64,000 nucleotides of DNA from Trichomonas vaginalis G3 (Eukaryota > Parabasalia > Trichomonadida > Trichomonadidae): contig NC_067204.1 of the NCBI RefSeq assembly GCF_026262505.1, positions 23,839,300 through 23,903,299 on the forward strand, in the 5' to 3' direction. Positions within the stretch are counted from its first letter, which is position 1. Each line of letters opens with the position of its first letter. Below the pieces are notes generated by a model, which did no database searches, was not told where the DNA came from, and worked only from the letters and a program-made list of their open reading frames with translations. Below are positions 19,973 through 27,918 of this stretch, piece by piece. The position numbers and the translations under genes are program-made.

Positions 19973-19990
19973 ATTTTATCTAGAATAAAA
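19973..19990. promoter_or_regulatory. 18-bp bidirectional promoter, protein A / fibre (E1)
   Basis: The gap between the two divergent ATGs is ATTTTATCTAGAATAAAA, almost its own reverse complement. Identical sequence and spacing occur in E2 at 46262-46279. Each strand reads T-run, A, pyrimidines, then A-rich bases next to ATG. Confidence 0.6.
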
Positions 19991-21323
19991 ATGTCGAAAA
20001 GATATTGCTTCCATGAGAGAAATACAACACAACCGACAACTCATTATGCAAGCTCTAAATAAGAACACAACAAACTTTTCAAACTATTCTAAGATATCTG
20101 AGTCATTGAAAGAAGGAAACTTAAAACTGACATTAAACCCTTTAACAGATGAGTTTCTATTTCAAGACAAGAAGAACAATACTGTCTGTATAAATCCAAC
20201 AAAAGGAACTTTAAACGAGAAACCTATAAATGAACTTCTTTTGAAAGCAGATGTTGACAACAAAGCTGACAAAGAATATGTAGACGATGCAATAGCAAAA
20301 GAAGAAGAAAGAGCTAACAATGCTTATGCAACAAAAGAACATACTCATCCTGAACTAGCAGACAAAACATATGTTGACAATAAAATGTCAAGTGAAGTGA
20401 CAAGAGCTGAAAACGAATATTCTAAAAAGACTCATATACATTCTATATCTGAAATAACAAACTTACAAGAAACCTTAAACAGGAAAAGTGCCGTTGGACA
20501 TACACATACCATTGCAAATATTACAAACTTACAAGAAACCTTAAACAGGAAAAGTGACGTTGGACATACACATACATCTTCTGAAATAACAGACTTAAAC
20601 GTTAGCCTTGAGAAGAAAGCAGATAAGAACCATACACATACAAGTTTTACAACTGTTGCTATAGAAAGTATTGAAGGAACGGTTGACGTAACTGGTGGGG
20701 ATGTATTATATTGTAAACCTCCTAACTTTCCACAAGGTTTAACATCGGATGACGACATAACGACGATGAGAAACATTAGATGTAAAGATGTTTTATGTCA
20801 TGAAGGATGAATATAATACTAAATTCACTGCTCAAGATTTATATGACAAGAAAGCAGACAAAACAGAGCTTCAAACATTAAAGACAGAAATACTTCAAAC
20901 ATTATATCCTATAGGCTCTATTTATACGTCAATGAACTCTACCAGACCAGAAGTAGTACTTGGTTTGGAACTTGGACTCAAATAGTCGACAGGTTTTTGT
21001 ATTGTGCAAACTCTTCAAAGGAAACAGGTGGAAGTAAAACGATTTCAGGTGAAAATTTACCTGCACATAGTCACTACATAGATTTAAGTACATCTCAAGC
21101 AGGTTGGCATAAGCATAGATATTGGGATTGGTCAGCAATGACAAAAGGTAAAGGATATGATGTTAAAGACAACGTTCAGTTTGCTATAAATTGTTTCTGG
21201 AGTAACACTGAGGGAGGAGGAAACCATACACATCGCGTTTCAGGATATACGCAAACAACGGGACAAAGTAAAGACTACATGCCACCTTACATGACAGTTT
21301 ACGCATGGTATAGAAATGCTTAG
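19991..21323 (+). pseudogene. Phage-like trimeric tail-fibre protein (E1)
   Basis: The product looks like a bacteriophage long or short tail fibre with a collar-type tip. After a short N-terminus come several KADKxYVD-type segments and then His-x-His repeats spaced by about 23-31 residues (ITNLQETLNRKSDVGHTHT and relatives), as in fibres where HxH pairs bind metal in the trimer. The C-terminal tip carries YPIGSIYTSMNST, then GGSKTISGENLPAHSHY, and ends YMPPYMTVYAWYRNA, the hallmark pattern of phage tip domains. In a capsid-bearing element it would bind the host surface. The gene is broken, with about two breaks. Its stop TAG overlaps the convergent integrase stop. Confidence 0.7.
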
Positions 21324-22278
21324 TCGTCATTTTCAACTTCTTTAGCATATTCGTCAGGAGTTGTCTTATATTTGTTAGGAACTGTCTTTGAAAGTATACC
21401 ACCTTGAACTTTGACAAGTTTGAAACGAGGTCTGACAATAGTAGTTTTATCTTCTGCTTGCAGTCTGTACATTTGCCATGTTTGCCTAAAACTTCATAAT
21501 ATTCTCTTGTATACTTTCTTCTATTTTTACGAACACGAATGTGAGTACCTGTCGGGTTCCCATTGTTGTCATAGTCAATAGTATTTTCATATGGGTCGCG
21601 TTTAGGTATTTCTATTTTTACTTTGTCACCTTTCTGAAGTTTGAAGCCCGGCATTCTTTCTTGTTTGTCTCTTTTGACTAAATTATTAAATATATAGTCT
21701 TTCTCTAAGTCAGGGTTGTTTTTCATTTCTTCGGGGGAGTGGTTTCCCAAACCTTTTTGTTTACGGCTATTGTAAATATTTAAAACTTGTCTCATCTTTG
21801 CCATGGAGAAGTGTCTATATTTGTCGTCATATGACATTTCATTTGCTTCACCACCTTGTGGTTGGTTTAAGTCTCTTAACATTTTTATACAACCGTCAAT
21901 GACACCAAGAGCAGAATGGTTTTGGTCGACAATGAAATATTGGTTTACATTTTTTGAACGCAGATAGTTTTTTACATCATCTGATTTGAAAGAACTTTCA
22001 CAGTCAGATGTCAGTTTTGTTGGATGGTATTTGTCAACGAATATTGTCAAAGCAGTTTTCACATCTAAAATATTTTTGGACCATAATGGTATGGCTTCAC
22101 AGTATCTTGTGTTTTGACCGACAAATATTAGCCAGTATGGTGGTCCATCTGTTCTAACTCTCGGAATGTTTTCCAAGATATCCATAAACCAAGCATTTGG
22201 TGTTGAACTAAAGATTTTTATCATGAGTGCTTTCTTTGTCGCTTTAGAAACATAGGGGTCCTTGTTTGGATTCGTCAT
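21320..22278 (-). pseudogene. Retroviral-type (DDE) integrase (E1)
   Basis: This is the integrase that inserts the linear element into the host genome, the family-defining enzyme of Polintons. Visible motifs of the rve core are NAWFMDILENIP (first catalytic Asp), KLTSDCESSF (second Asp), and DQNHSALGVID (third acidic position), with a GPPYWLIFVGQNTRY beta-strand block between. The C-terminal basic segment (GDKVKIEIPKRDPYEN... then RVRKNRRKYTREYYEV) resembles a DNA-binding SH3-like tail. The gene is broken in this copy, with about one break near the end, whereas E2 has an open 319-aa frame. The stop TTA overlaps the fibre stop. Confidence 0.8.
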
Positions 22279-22296
22279 TTTTTATCCTAATAAGAA
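22279..22296. promoter_or_regulatory. 18-bp bidirectional promoter, integrase / 137-aa (E1)
   Basis: The sequence TTTTTATCCTAATAAGAA separates the divergent ATGs. It has the same arrangement as at 19973 and 35290 and is 17 bp in E2. It follows the general pattern of a T-run followed by A and pyrimidines some 12-18 bases before ATG. Confidence 0.55.
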
Positions 22297-22710
22297 ATGG
22301 GTTTATTTGGCGCATTAGCAGGAGTTGCATCCAGATTTTTGCCCGCAGTGGGAACAATAGCCAGAGGTGTATTTGGAGTTGGAAGGAAGATTTTGAGTAC
22401 ATTAGGTATACTTAAAGAGAAAGCACAACCTATTATACAAACTGTACAGAAAGGTTGGGATGTAGCACGAGATGCAACAAATCTTATTCCAAATCCTGAA
22501 ACAAGAGGAAAAGTTCAAGGATGGATGGACAATGTAGGAAGACAAGCAGGAAACTATTATAACAAAGCAAATGACTACTATAACCAAGCAGGACACTATA
22601 TGGACCAAGGTGAAAGATTCTTTAACAGAGGATATAACCATGCACAACAATGGGTAAACAATAACCAACCTCAACCGCCTCAAACGTGGGAATGTAAAGT
22701 TTTTTACTGA
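22297..22710 (+). CDS. Gly-rich membrane-active minor virion candidate (E1)
   Basis: This is a 137-aa ORF. It starts MGLFGALAGVASRFLP and runs through GTIARGVFGVGRK, a small-residue-rich amphipathic N-terminus. Residues 75-125 are Asn/Tyr/Gln-rich with repeated NYYNKANDYYNQAGHYMDQ-type phrases, and the end is Pro/Gln-rich. It resembles the E0 protein at 1352 in its first 50 residues. This supports a conserved role, such as a capsid-internal or membrane-penetrating protein. It is preceded by the shared 18-bp promoter. The E2 version differs at the last few residues. Confidence 0.5.
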   Translation: MGLFGALAGVASRFLPAVGTIARGVFGVGRKILSTLGILKEKAQPIIQTVQKGWDVARDATNLIPNPETRGKVQGWMDNVGRQAGNYYNKANDYYNQAGHYMDQGERFFNRGYNHAQQWVNNNQPQPPQTWECKVFY

Positions 22711-22716
22711 GATGAA

Positions 22717-22869
22717 ATGAACAATACAGCATTGAGACAAATGGGTTCAAGATGGATTTGTCGGCTTCCAGCAGTTACACAACGTGTTTGTCAAGTTCTT
22801 CCTATACCTCAGGAAGTTTTAGACCGACTTAAAAAACTAAAACAACCAGTTGAAAACAAACCAAACTAA
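22717..22869 (+). CDS. 50-aa protein (E1)
   Basis: This is a short intact ORF, MNNTALRQMGSRWICRLP..., conserved in E2 (48911-49063) with only three substitutions or so. That argues that it is real despite its size. It has two Cys (RWICRL, RVCQVL) and a Lys-rich C-terminal helix. The leader TTTTTTACTGAGATGAA in front of the ATG is the same as that of the following gene, so each is probably transcribed from its own small promoter. The function is unknown. Confidence 0.55.
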   Translation: MNNTALRQMGSRWICRLPAVTQRVCQVLPIPQEVLDRLKKLKQPVENKPN

Positions 22870-22888
22870 AATTTTTTACTGAGATGAA

Positions 22889-23473
22889 ATGACCGAAGAA
22901 GTTGAAACGGTAGATTTGACACCACAAACAAAAAGTTCAGAACCATTGTCAAAACCTGTCAAAGAACTTACAGATGAAGAGAAAAATTCAATAATAGAAA
23001 GTGCCAGGTCTGGAAATACAAACCCTAACTACAAAGTCACTTTTCATAAAAATGGAACGGCAAGTATCTCAAAAAAGAAACAGACTCTCACAAATAAAAT
23101 ATTGAAGTCTGAAGGAGCTTTCGAGACAACAGATGGAAAAGTTTACTTCACTGACCAACAGTTCATTATAGAACATCTCATTGACTTAGAGTCGAAATAT
23201 TCTAAACTTTACAACAAACACAAAAAGTTGAAAGGAAAACAAAAACAAATGGCATATGATATTTATGAAGATGTTGACGACACAACTGTTCCTGCAAGTG
23301 AAGTAAAGTCAGAGAAACCGAAAAGTGACGAAAAACCGATAGAAGAAGAAAAACCAAAAACTGAAGATAAACCAAAACCAAAGTTTAGTTTCCAAACTAA
23401 ACCAAGTCAACCTTCATTAGCTGGTATGGGTTGGCGTCAAAGACTTATGGCAGCAGGCGGTTATGTAAAGTAA
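22889..23473 (+). CDS. 194-aa Lys/Glu-rich protein with conserved tail (E1)
   Basis: This ORF is intact in both elements. Residues 1-60 are acidic/polar, and 60-95 hold KVTFHKNGTASISKKKQTL. Residues 95-125 are a likely coiled coil (IEHLIDLESKYSKLYNKHK). Residues 130-170 are a Pro/Lys/Glu low-complexity linker, and the C-terminus is SLAGMGWRQRLMAAGGYVK. The ordered tail after a flexible linker suggests docking to a partner such as the capsid. No family is recognised. The leader TTTTTTACTGAGATGAA is shared with the 50-aa gene just upstream. Confidence 0.55.
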   Translation: MTEEVETVDLTPQTKSSEPLSKPVKELTDEEKNSIIESARSGNTNPNYKVTFHKNGTASISKKKQTLTNKILKSEGAFETTDGKVYFTDQQFIIEHLIDLESKYSKLYNKHKKLKGKQKQMAYDIYEDVDDTTVPASEVKSEKPKSDEKPIEEEKPKTEDKPKPKFSFQTKPSQPSLAGMGWRQRLMAAGGYVK

Positions 23474-23504
23474 AGAAAAAAATATTTTTTTATTTTTATA
23501 AAAA

Positions 23505-23749
23505 ATGCCCCCATATAGAATGGATAGAAAATCTGCTAGAATAAAAGCAGAGTTACAAAGATATGGTTGGAGAGTTTCGAAGAAGTTTAAATATAGAAAG
23601 GAAGACCCATAAAAGTCTATGACAAATTGTCTGGTCTTCGCTACGAAATGGATTTGGAAACAGCACGTGCCAATTATCCAAACAGACTAGAGAGGTTAGA
23701 AGAAGAACGTCTTATGGACATGCCTTTCGATGTGTTAAACATTGCATGA
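23505..23749 (+). pseudogene. Small Arg/Lys-rich protein, E1 only
   Basis: It starts MPPYRMDRKSARIKAELQRY and is followed by further coding-like sequence with KVYDKLSGLRYEMDLETA and ending FDVLNIA. It looks like one small gene with about one break, or two short genes. E2 has no counterpart: its nuclease gene follows directly. A basic N-terminus followed by a helical acidic region suggests nucleic-acid binding. The function is unknown. Confidence 0.35.
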
Positions 23750-23794
23750 AGTAAAAATTTATTTTTAAAAAGTGACATTTTTTTATTATTTGAA

Positions 23795-23874
23795 ATGTAC
23801 GCTGAGTTTGTTGGAGAAGACCGTTGGGAAACTTGTTTGTTAGATGAGAAATATGAAATGGCATACCATTTTAA
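23795..23874 (+). pseudogene. Remnant of an HNH nuclease gene (E1)
   Basis: Only the ends of the gene that is whole at 49715-50299 in E2 remain here; the start (MYAEFVGEDRWETCLLDEK) is recognisable. It marks the place where E2 carries the nuclease and shows that this site is variable between copies. Confidence 0.6.
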
Positions 23875-23899
23875 AACAATATATTTTTACATATATTAA

Positions 23900-24761
23900 A
23901 TGCTTCAGGTTAAAAACAAAGAACAAAAGTAGCAGATACAAAACCGTTAGACTATATCTTTACAAATGCTGGTAGGACTATTTCAGATGAAGAAAATTTC
24001 ATCCCGAGTATACAGGTTTGACTATCCAATTCGTTGGCTTCAAAGTCCTTCAGATGCAAAGGCAATAGGATTTAGAAGAGTTTTGTTTTCAAATAGAACT
24101 AACGCATTTATGTTCGCAGTATATTTTCATGGGCAGTATAAAGGTTCTGATGGTCTAATAGACAAATTTGACGAAATGAGAATCTTTACAGTTCGTTCAG
24201 ACGAAAGTCTTGAGAAAACTCTAAATGACTTTCAAACTCAAATGAACAAATATTATTGGGAATTTCAAGAAAAATACGACTCTTTACTAAATGGAACATA
24301 CTATCTGAAACTAGAATATGACAAGATGAACTCCACCGTTTCATTTCAAAGATTGAAATTAAACCCTCCAAGAGATACAGAGTTTTTATTTTGGAAAGTA
24401 GACAAACGTTCTTGGCACAATTTCTCGGTTACTAAACCAGAACGAACCATTACCACCAGATGGTCCATTTCAATTTATACTTCCACCAGCAGATTTGACA
24501 GTTTATAGAAACGTGTTTGACCTCAAAATGTTATGTGTCATGCAAGTTTCAGTTCAAGCAACAATAGTTTTTCTATGTATTTGGTAAGGACTTTTATGAC
24601 TTTGCTTCTAAATTTCTACGAACCACCTAGTAACAGTTTCTCTGACTTTCAAGTTTGGTTCACAACAAATGGTGTGCAACATATTATTCCATTTGTACTA
24701 TGACTTTTATCTCGAATTGTCTTTCATATATAACTACGGAAAAGTGCTGAAAAAGTATTGA
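23900..24761 (+). pseudogene. Protein B, paralog of protein A (E1)
   Basis: The E2 counterpart is an open 286-aa frame (50337-51197). It shares with protein A the blocks KFDYPIRWLQSPSEAKAIGF, FDPQNVMCHASFSSSNNSFL, FQVWFTTNG and FYLELSFIYNY, but it reads on the other strand and lies after the accessory genes. This copy is broken, with about five breaks. Having two diverged paralogs in one element suggests two related structural roles, for example two vertex or spike variants. The fold is unknown. Confidence 0.5.
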
Positions 24762-24878
24762 ATGTGAAGATATTAGAAAAATAACATTTTTTCTAACATC
24801 GTGAGAAAACTCATTGAAAACAATTTATTTTTGACACTTTCACAAAAAACATAAAAAAGTGCAGTTAAACGTTAAGGT

Positions 24879-25243
24879 TTACTGAACTGGTTGGATGTCG
24901 CCTTCACAGGTTATGTAGAATGGTTGTCCTGAGAAGCGAAGGAGAGACTGAATTGCCAATTTCATATGGGTAGGGGGTTCTCCTTGTTTGGAAGTAGTAT
25001 CCAAGGACGCTTGGCAAAGAACTTTATAATGGCTTCTTTCTTCATCTCCTTTATGTCGTCTACAGGAGTGTTTTCTGGTATTTGAATTGGAATTCCAGTC
25101 GAAATCTCGAGATTCAAGGCAGCCCTTCCAGACAACCAGCAGCCGAGGGACTTGTTGGCTTTGTCCTTGCCCAAGTACTGCTTAACAACTTCATTTATCT
25201 CTATAAGGTAAATTGCCTCATCTAATGGCTCGATGTTGTCCAT
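24879..25243 (-). pseudogene. Cassette ORF, IYLIE family (E1)
   Basis: A small protein starting MDNIEPLDEAIYLIEINEVV, about 115-120 residues in extent, probably with one break. Codons are richer in G and C than those of the backbone genes. Its ATG directly abuts the 22-bp repeat array and is preceded by CAGAACA, as is the ATG of the opposite ORF. A relative, MPEGFDKTIYLIELPEPS, occupies the same position beside the E2 array at 56541. Together they define one arm of a two-ORF cassette. The function is unknown. Confidence 0.4.
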
Positions 25244-25620
25244 TGTTCTGTTTCAGAACTAGTCTTGTACTTTTTCAGAACAATACTTGTACTGTTTCAG
25301 AACTAGTCTTGTACTTTTTCAGAACAATACTTGTACTGTTTCAGAACAATACTTGTACTTTTTCAGAACAAGACTTGAACTTTTTCAGAACAAATTTCCC
25401 GTAAAAGCTCTCAATTTGTGAGAAAAATTTTCTGTTTCAGAACAATACTTGTACTGTTTCAGAACAATACTTGTACTGTTTCAGAACAATACTTGTACTG
25501 TTTCAGAACAATACTTGTACTGTTTCAGAACAATATTTGTACTGTTTCAGAACAATATTTGTACTGTTTCAGAACAATACTTGTACTGTTTCAGAACTAG
25601 TCTTGTACTGTTTCAGAACA
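25244..25620. repeat. 22-bp tandem repeat array between divergent ORFs (E1)
   Basis: About 16 repeats of a 22-bp unit (core TTTCAGAACAATACTTG) with small variants (ACTAGTCTTG, AATATTTG, AAGACTTG). One break in the array is a 55-bp insert around GTAAAAGCTCTCAATTTG (25393-25430). Because 22 is not a multiple of three and the unit has no stop, all three forward frames stay open, producing chance ORFs. The array starts right at the ATG of the leftward ORF and ends right at the ATG of the rightward ORF. It is either an unusual double promoter or a translated leader. Confidence 0.85.
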
Positions 25621-25950
25621 ATGTCCGACGTACCACCAACCCAGTCCATTCCCAAACCAGAGGAACCTAAAGCACCAGCCCCTGCACCTCAGTTCCAGCA
25701 AGTACCTCCGATTTACTACCAATTTCCACTTCAAGGTTACTACCCACCACAAGGCTTCCCGAACTACCCTCCTCTGCCTATGCCTTACTTCCCCAACCCT
25801 TGGATGTTCCAGCAAGCTCCACCCCAGCAATTCCAATCTCAATCCAAATCGAAGAGAGACCAAGAGTTCGAAGAAGGTCTGAACCGCTTACGCAAAGAGT
25901 ACGCTACAGCCCCTATTGAGAGAAAGTTGTTCCCGGACCAAAAAATATAA
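25621..25950 (+). CDS. Pro-rich cassette protein, MSDVPP family (E1)
   Basis: A 109-aa ORF starting MSDVPPTQSIPKPEEP, followed by a Pro/Tyr/Phe/Gln-rich middle (PPIYYQFPLQGYYPPQG) and a charged helical C-terminus (FEEGLNRLRKEYATAPIERK). The codons are GC-richer than the element backbone. The first 16 residues recur in a 25-aa ORF at 56846 (MTDVPPTESIPKPEEP), and the first six recur as a stub at 52379 after another array. I placed the start at the array boundary, but the frame is also open upstream through the repeats, so a repeat-encoded N-terminus is possible. The function is unknown; the low complexity suggests an intrinsically disordered or scaffold protein. Confidence 0.5.
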   Translation: MSDVPPTQSIPKPEEPKAPAPAPQFQQVPPIYYQFPLQGYYPPQGFPNYPPLPMPYFPNPWMFQQAPPQQFQSQSKSKRDQEFEEGLNRLRKEYATAPIERKLFPDQKI

Positions 25951-26221
25951 TTTAGGGTAGAAGGTTAGATCTAACCTCTTTTCTACCCTCTTGAATTTTC
26001 ATGATTTCATCGTAAATGTTTTGTCAAGACTTCTTCGTATATGTTTTGTCATGACTTCATCGTACATGTTTTGTCAAGACTTCTTCGTAAATGTTTTGTC
26101 AAGACTTCTTCGTAATGAGTGTAAAGGACCCAAAAATAAAGTTTATGTTAGAATGTTAGATCTAACATGTTTTCTAACATGTTTTCTAACCTCATGAATT
26201 TTCATGAATTTCCTTAAGATA

Positions 26222-26450
26222 GAAAAAATAAAGTTAGTTTTTTTGTATTTTTTTGTATGTAAGATATGATTTCAGGGATTTTTTTGACGAAGTGTCAATG
26301 TTCACTTCGTCAAAAAATAACAGTTATCTAATGAAAAAGTGTCATTTTTTGTATTTTTTTGTATGTAAGATATGATTTCAGGGATTTTTTTGACGAAGTG
26401 TCAATGTTCACTTCGTCAAAAAATAACAGTTATCTAATGAAAAAGTGTCA
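26222..26450 (+). ncRNA. Orphan leader + hairpin units 1 and 2 (E1)
   Basis: Each unit has a copy of the gene leader (the first AATAAAGTTAGTTTT-like, both TTTTTTGTATGTAAGA) but is followed not by an ORF but by a perfect hairpin, TGACGAAGTG-TCAATGTT-CACTTCGTCA (26285-26312, 26391-26418), then AAAAAATAACAGTTATC. A promoter followed by a stable stem could specify a short non-coding RNA or act as a decoy. Transcription is not shown by the sequence. Confidence 0.35.
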
Positions 26451-26587
26451 AGACTTCTTCGTAAATGTTTTGTCATGACTTCTTCGTAATGAGTGTAAAG
26501 GACCCAAAAATAAAGTTTATGTTAGAATGTTAGATCTAACATGTTTTCTAACATGTTTTCTAACCTCATGAATTTTCATGAATTTCC

Positions 26588-26722
26588 TTAAGACAGAAAA
26601 AATAAAGTTAGTTTTATTTTGTATTTTTTTGTATGTAAGATATGATTTCAGGGATTTTTTTGACGAAGTGTCAATGTTCACTTCGTCAAAAAATAACAGT
26701 TATCTAATGAAAAAGTGTCATG
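26588..26722 (+). ncRNA. Orphan leader + hairpin unit 3 (E1)
   Basis: The same unit occurs again: leader AATAAAGTTAGTTTTATTT at about 26603, then TGTATGTAAGATATGATTTC, then the identical hairpin at 26661-26688. The stem and its 8-base loop are unchanged between copies. Confidence 0.35.
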
Positions 26723-26924
26723 ACTTCTTCGTAAATGTTTTGTCATGACTTCTTCGTACATGTTTTGTCATGACTTCATCGTACATGTTTTGTCAAGACT
26801 TCTTCGTAATGAGTGTAAATGTTTTGTCATGATTTCATCGTAAATGATTTGTCAAGACTTCTTCGTAAATGTTTTTTCACCTGTTTTTTCTAACCTCTTG
26901 AATTTTCATGAATTTTCCCGAAAT

Positions 26925-26982
26925 AAAAAATAAAGTTAGTTTTATTTTTTTTATTTTTTTTATTTTGTATAAAAAAATAAAA
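26925..26982 (+). promoter_or_regulatory. Leader of the variable-locus genes (E1, first gene)
   Basis: An AATAAA-GTTAGT-TTTATT core is followed by T/A runs, TATTTTGTAT and the ATG at 26983. Similar leaders precede 28469, 29721, 53453, 55170 and 55649. In E2 the same gene has the core in the opposite orientation (AATAAA-ACTAAC-TTTATT). Confidence 0.5.
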
Positions 26983-27918
26983 ATGTCAACAATCGGCACA
27001 ACAACACTTCAAACAACAGCACCAAACTCGTTAGTCATGAATCCAACATCTATGTTAGTAGAGATGAAAAGCTTCATTCCTTCTTCATATACTTTCGAAA
27101 CAAAAATCCAGAAGATAAAGCAAGAACTTTTAACAAGTAATTTAGACTGTAGTGCGAAAGATGAAACAAATGAACAGTATCTTTATGAAATGCAGGACCT
27201 CATCGACCATTTGCCTAAACTACCTGAAATTCAGCAACAAAAACTCACTATTCCTGAATTCGACGAAATTGAAGTCAAAGCAACTGACTCAGTAGAAATA
27301 AAGAAGTTCATACGAAAGGTAAACTATGAGTTTCTAGGATTTCATTGCAACCATAAGGTTATGGACAAAGATTGCGACATGGTATATAAGAACATCTCTG
27401 ACATATATAAATCTGAAGAATTTAAGACCTACGACAACTTTGTTTCGTTAGTTGCTGAATGTGTATGGCAGATAAGAGATGAAGATAGAAGAGGTAAAGT
27501 ATGGAATAAACAGATAAGACCAGCAACTTTTGAGTTAAAGAAAACCATTGACGCTTTAGTTGTTTTAGCAGGTAAGGTTTCAGAATATAACGCAAAAATG
27601 AACCCGCAATGTTCTAAATGTAAAGCAGCAATGAGGAGATATAACTACTCCGTCAAAGAGATAGAAAGAATGAGAAACGACTATGCAGATTTAAAGAAAG
27701 AAGCAGAAAAACCAGCAGAAGATAAAATGGACATGTTAGAATTTCTGAACAAAAACTATCCAACAGCAGAAGATTTCCTTCTATCTGACGTCAAGAAGAA
27801 ATATAAAGAAACTTTCGGCATTGTTAAAACATTCGATGTACTAAAAGAAGAAATAGAGGCTACAAAACTGTTTAAAGTCATGAACCATCGCAACATATAC
27901 CATGTAAAACGCTTGTAA
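26983..27918 (+). CDS. 311-aa modular protein of the variable locus (E1)
   Basis: This ORF is intact. Residues 1-100 are helical and polar (MLVEMKSFIPSSYTFETK), and 100-200 include FIRKVNYEFLGFHCNH. A CSKCKAAMRRYNYS segment near 218 could bind a metal or nucleic acid. The C-terminal module (from about residue 250: FLNKNYPTAEDFLLSDVKKK, ending VKRL) looks like a small helical DNA-binding domain and exists as a loose second copy at 28150. In E2 the N-terminal 236 residues are instead joined to a KilA-N/GIY-YIG module. I do not recognise the N-terminal family. The most likely role is DNA binding or regulation, inferred from the partner modules. Confidence 0.5.
   Translation: MSTIGTTTLQTTAPNSLVMNPTSMLVEMKSFIPSSYTFETKIQKIKQELLTSNLDCSAKDETNEQYLYEMQDLIDHLPKLPEIQQQKLTIPEFDEIEVKATDSVEIKKFIRKVNYEFLGFHCNHKVMDKDCDMVYKNISDIYKSEEFKTYDNFVSLVAECVWQIRDEDRRGKVWNKQIRPATFELKKTIDALVVLAGKVSEYNAKMNPQCSKCKAAMRRYNYSVKEIERMRNDYADLKKEAEKPAEDKMDMLEFLNKNYPTAEDFLLSDVKKKYKETFGIVKTFDVLKEEIEATKLFKVMNHRNIYHVKRL

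Larger units (their letters stand above)
25951..26982. repeat. Repeat-filled spacer of the variable locus (E1)
   Basis: This 1-kb spacer has no gene and is built of several repeat types. One is a palindromic block, AGGTTAGATCTAACCT, inside wider arms GGGTAGAA/TTCTACCC (25953-25992). Its variants with GTTAGATCTAAC lie at 26150-26200 and 26520-26575. Another is a 25-bp unit, ATGTTTTGTCAAGACTTC plus TTCGTAA, repeated many times. Three orphan leader-hairpin units are also present. It ends in the AATAAAGTTAGTTTTATT leader of the next gene. Nearly the same mixture occurs in E2 at 42975 and 53097. Confidence 0.8.

Noticed and set aside
25244-25620. CRISPR-like array
   Set aside because: The units are directly adjacent with no unique spacers, the period is 22 bp, and there are no cas-like genes; it is a plain tandem repeat.
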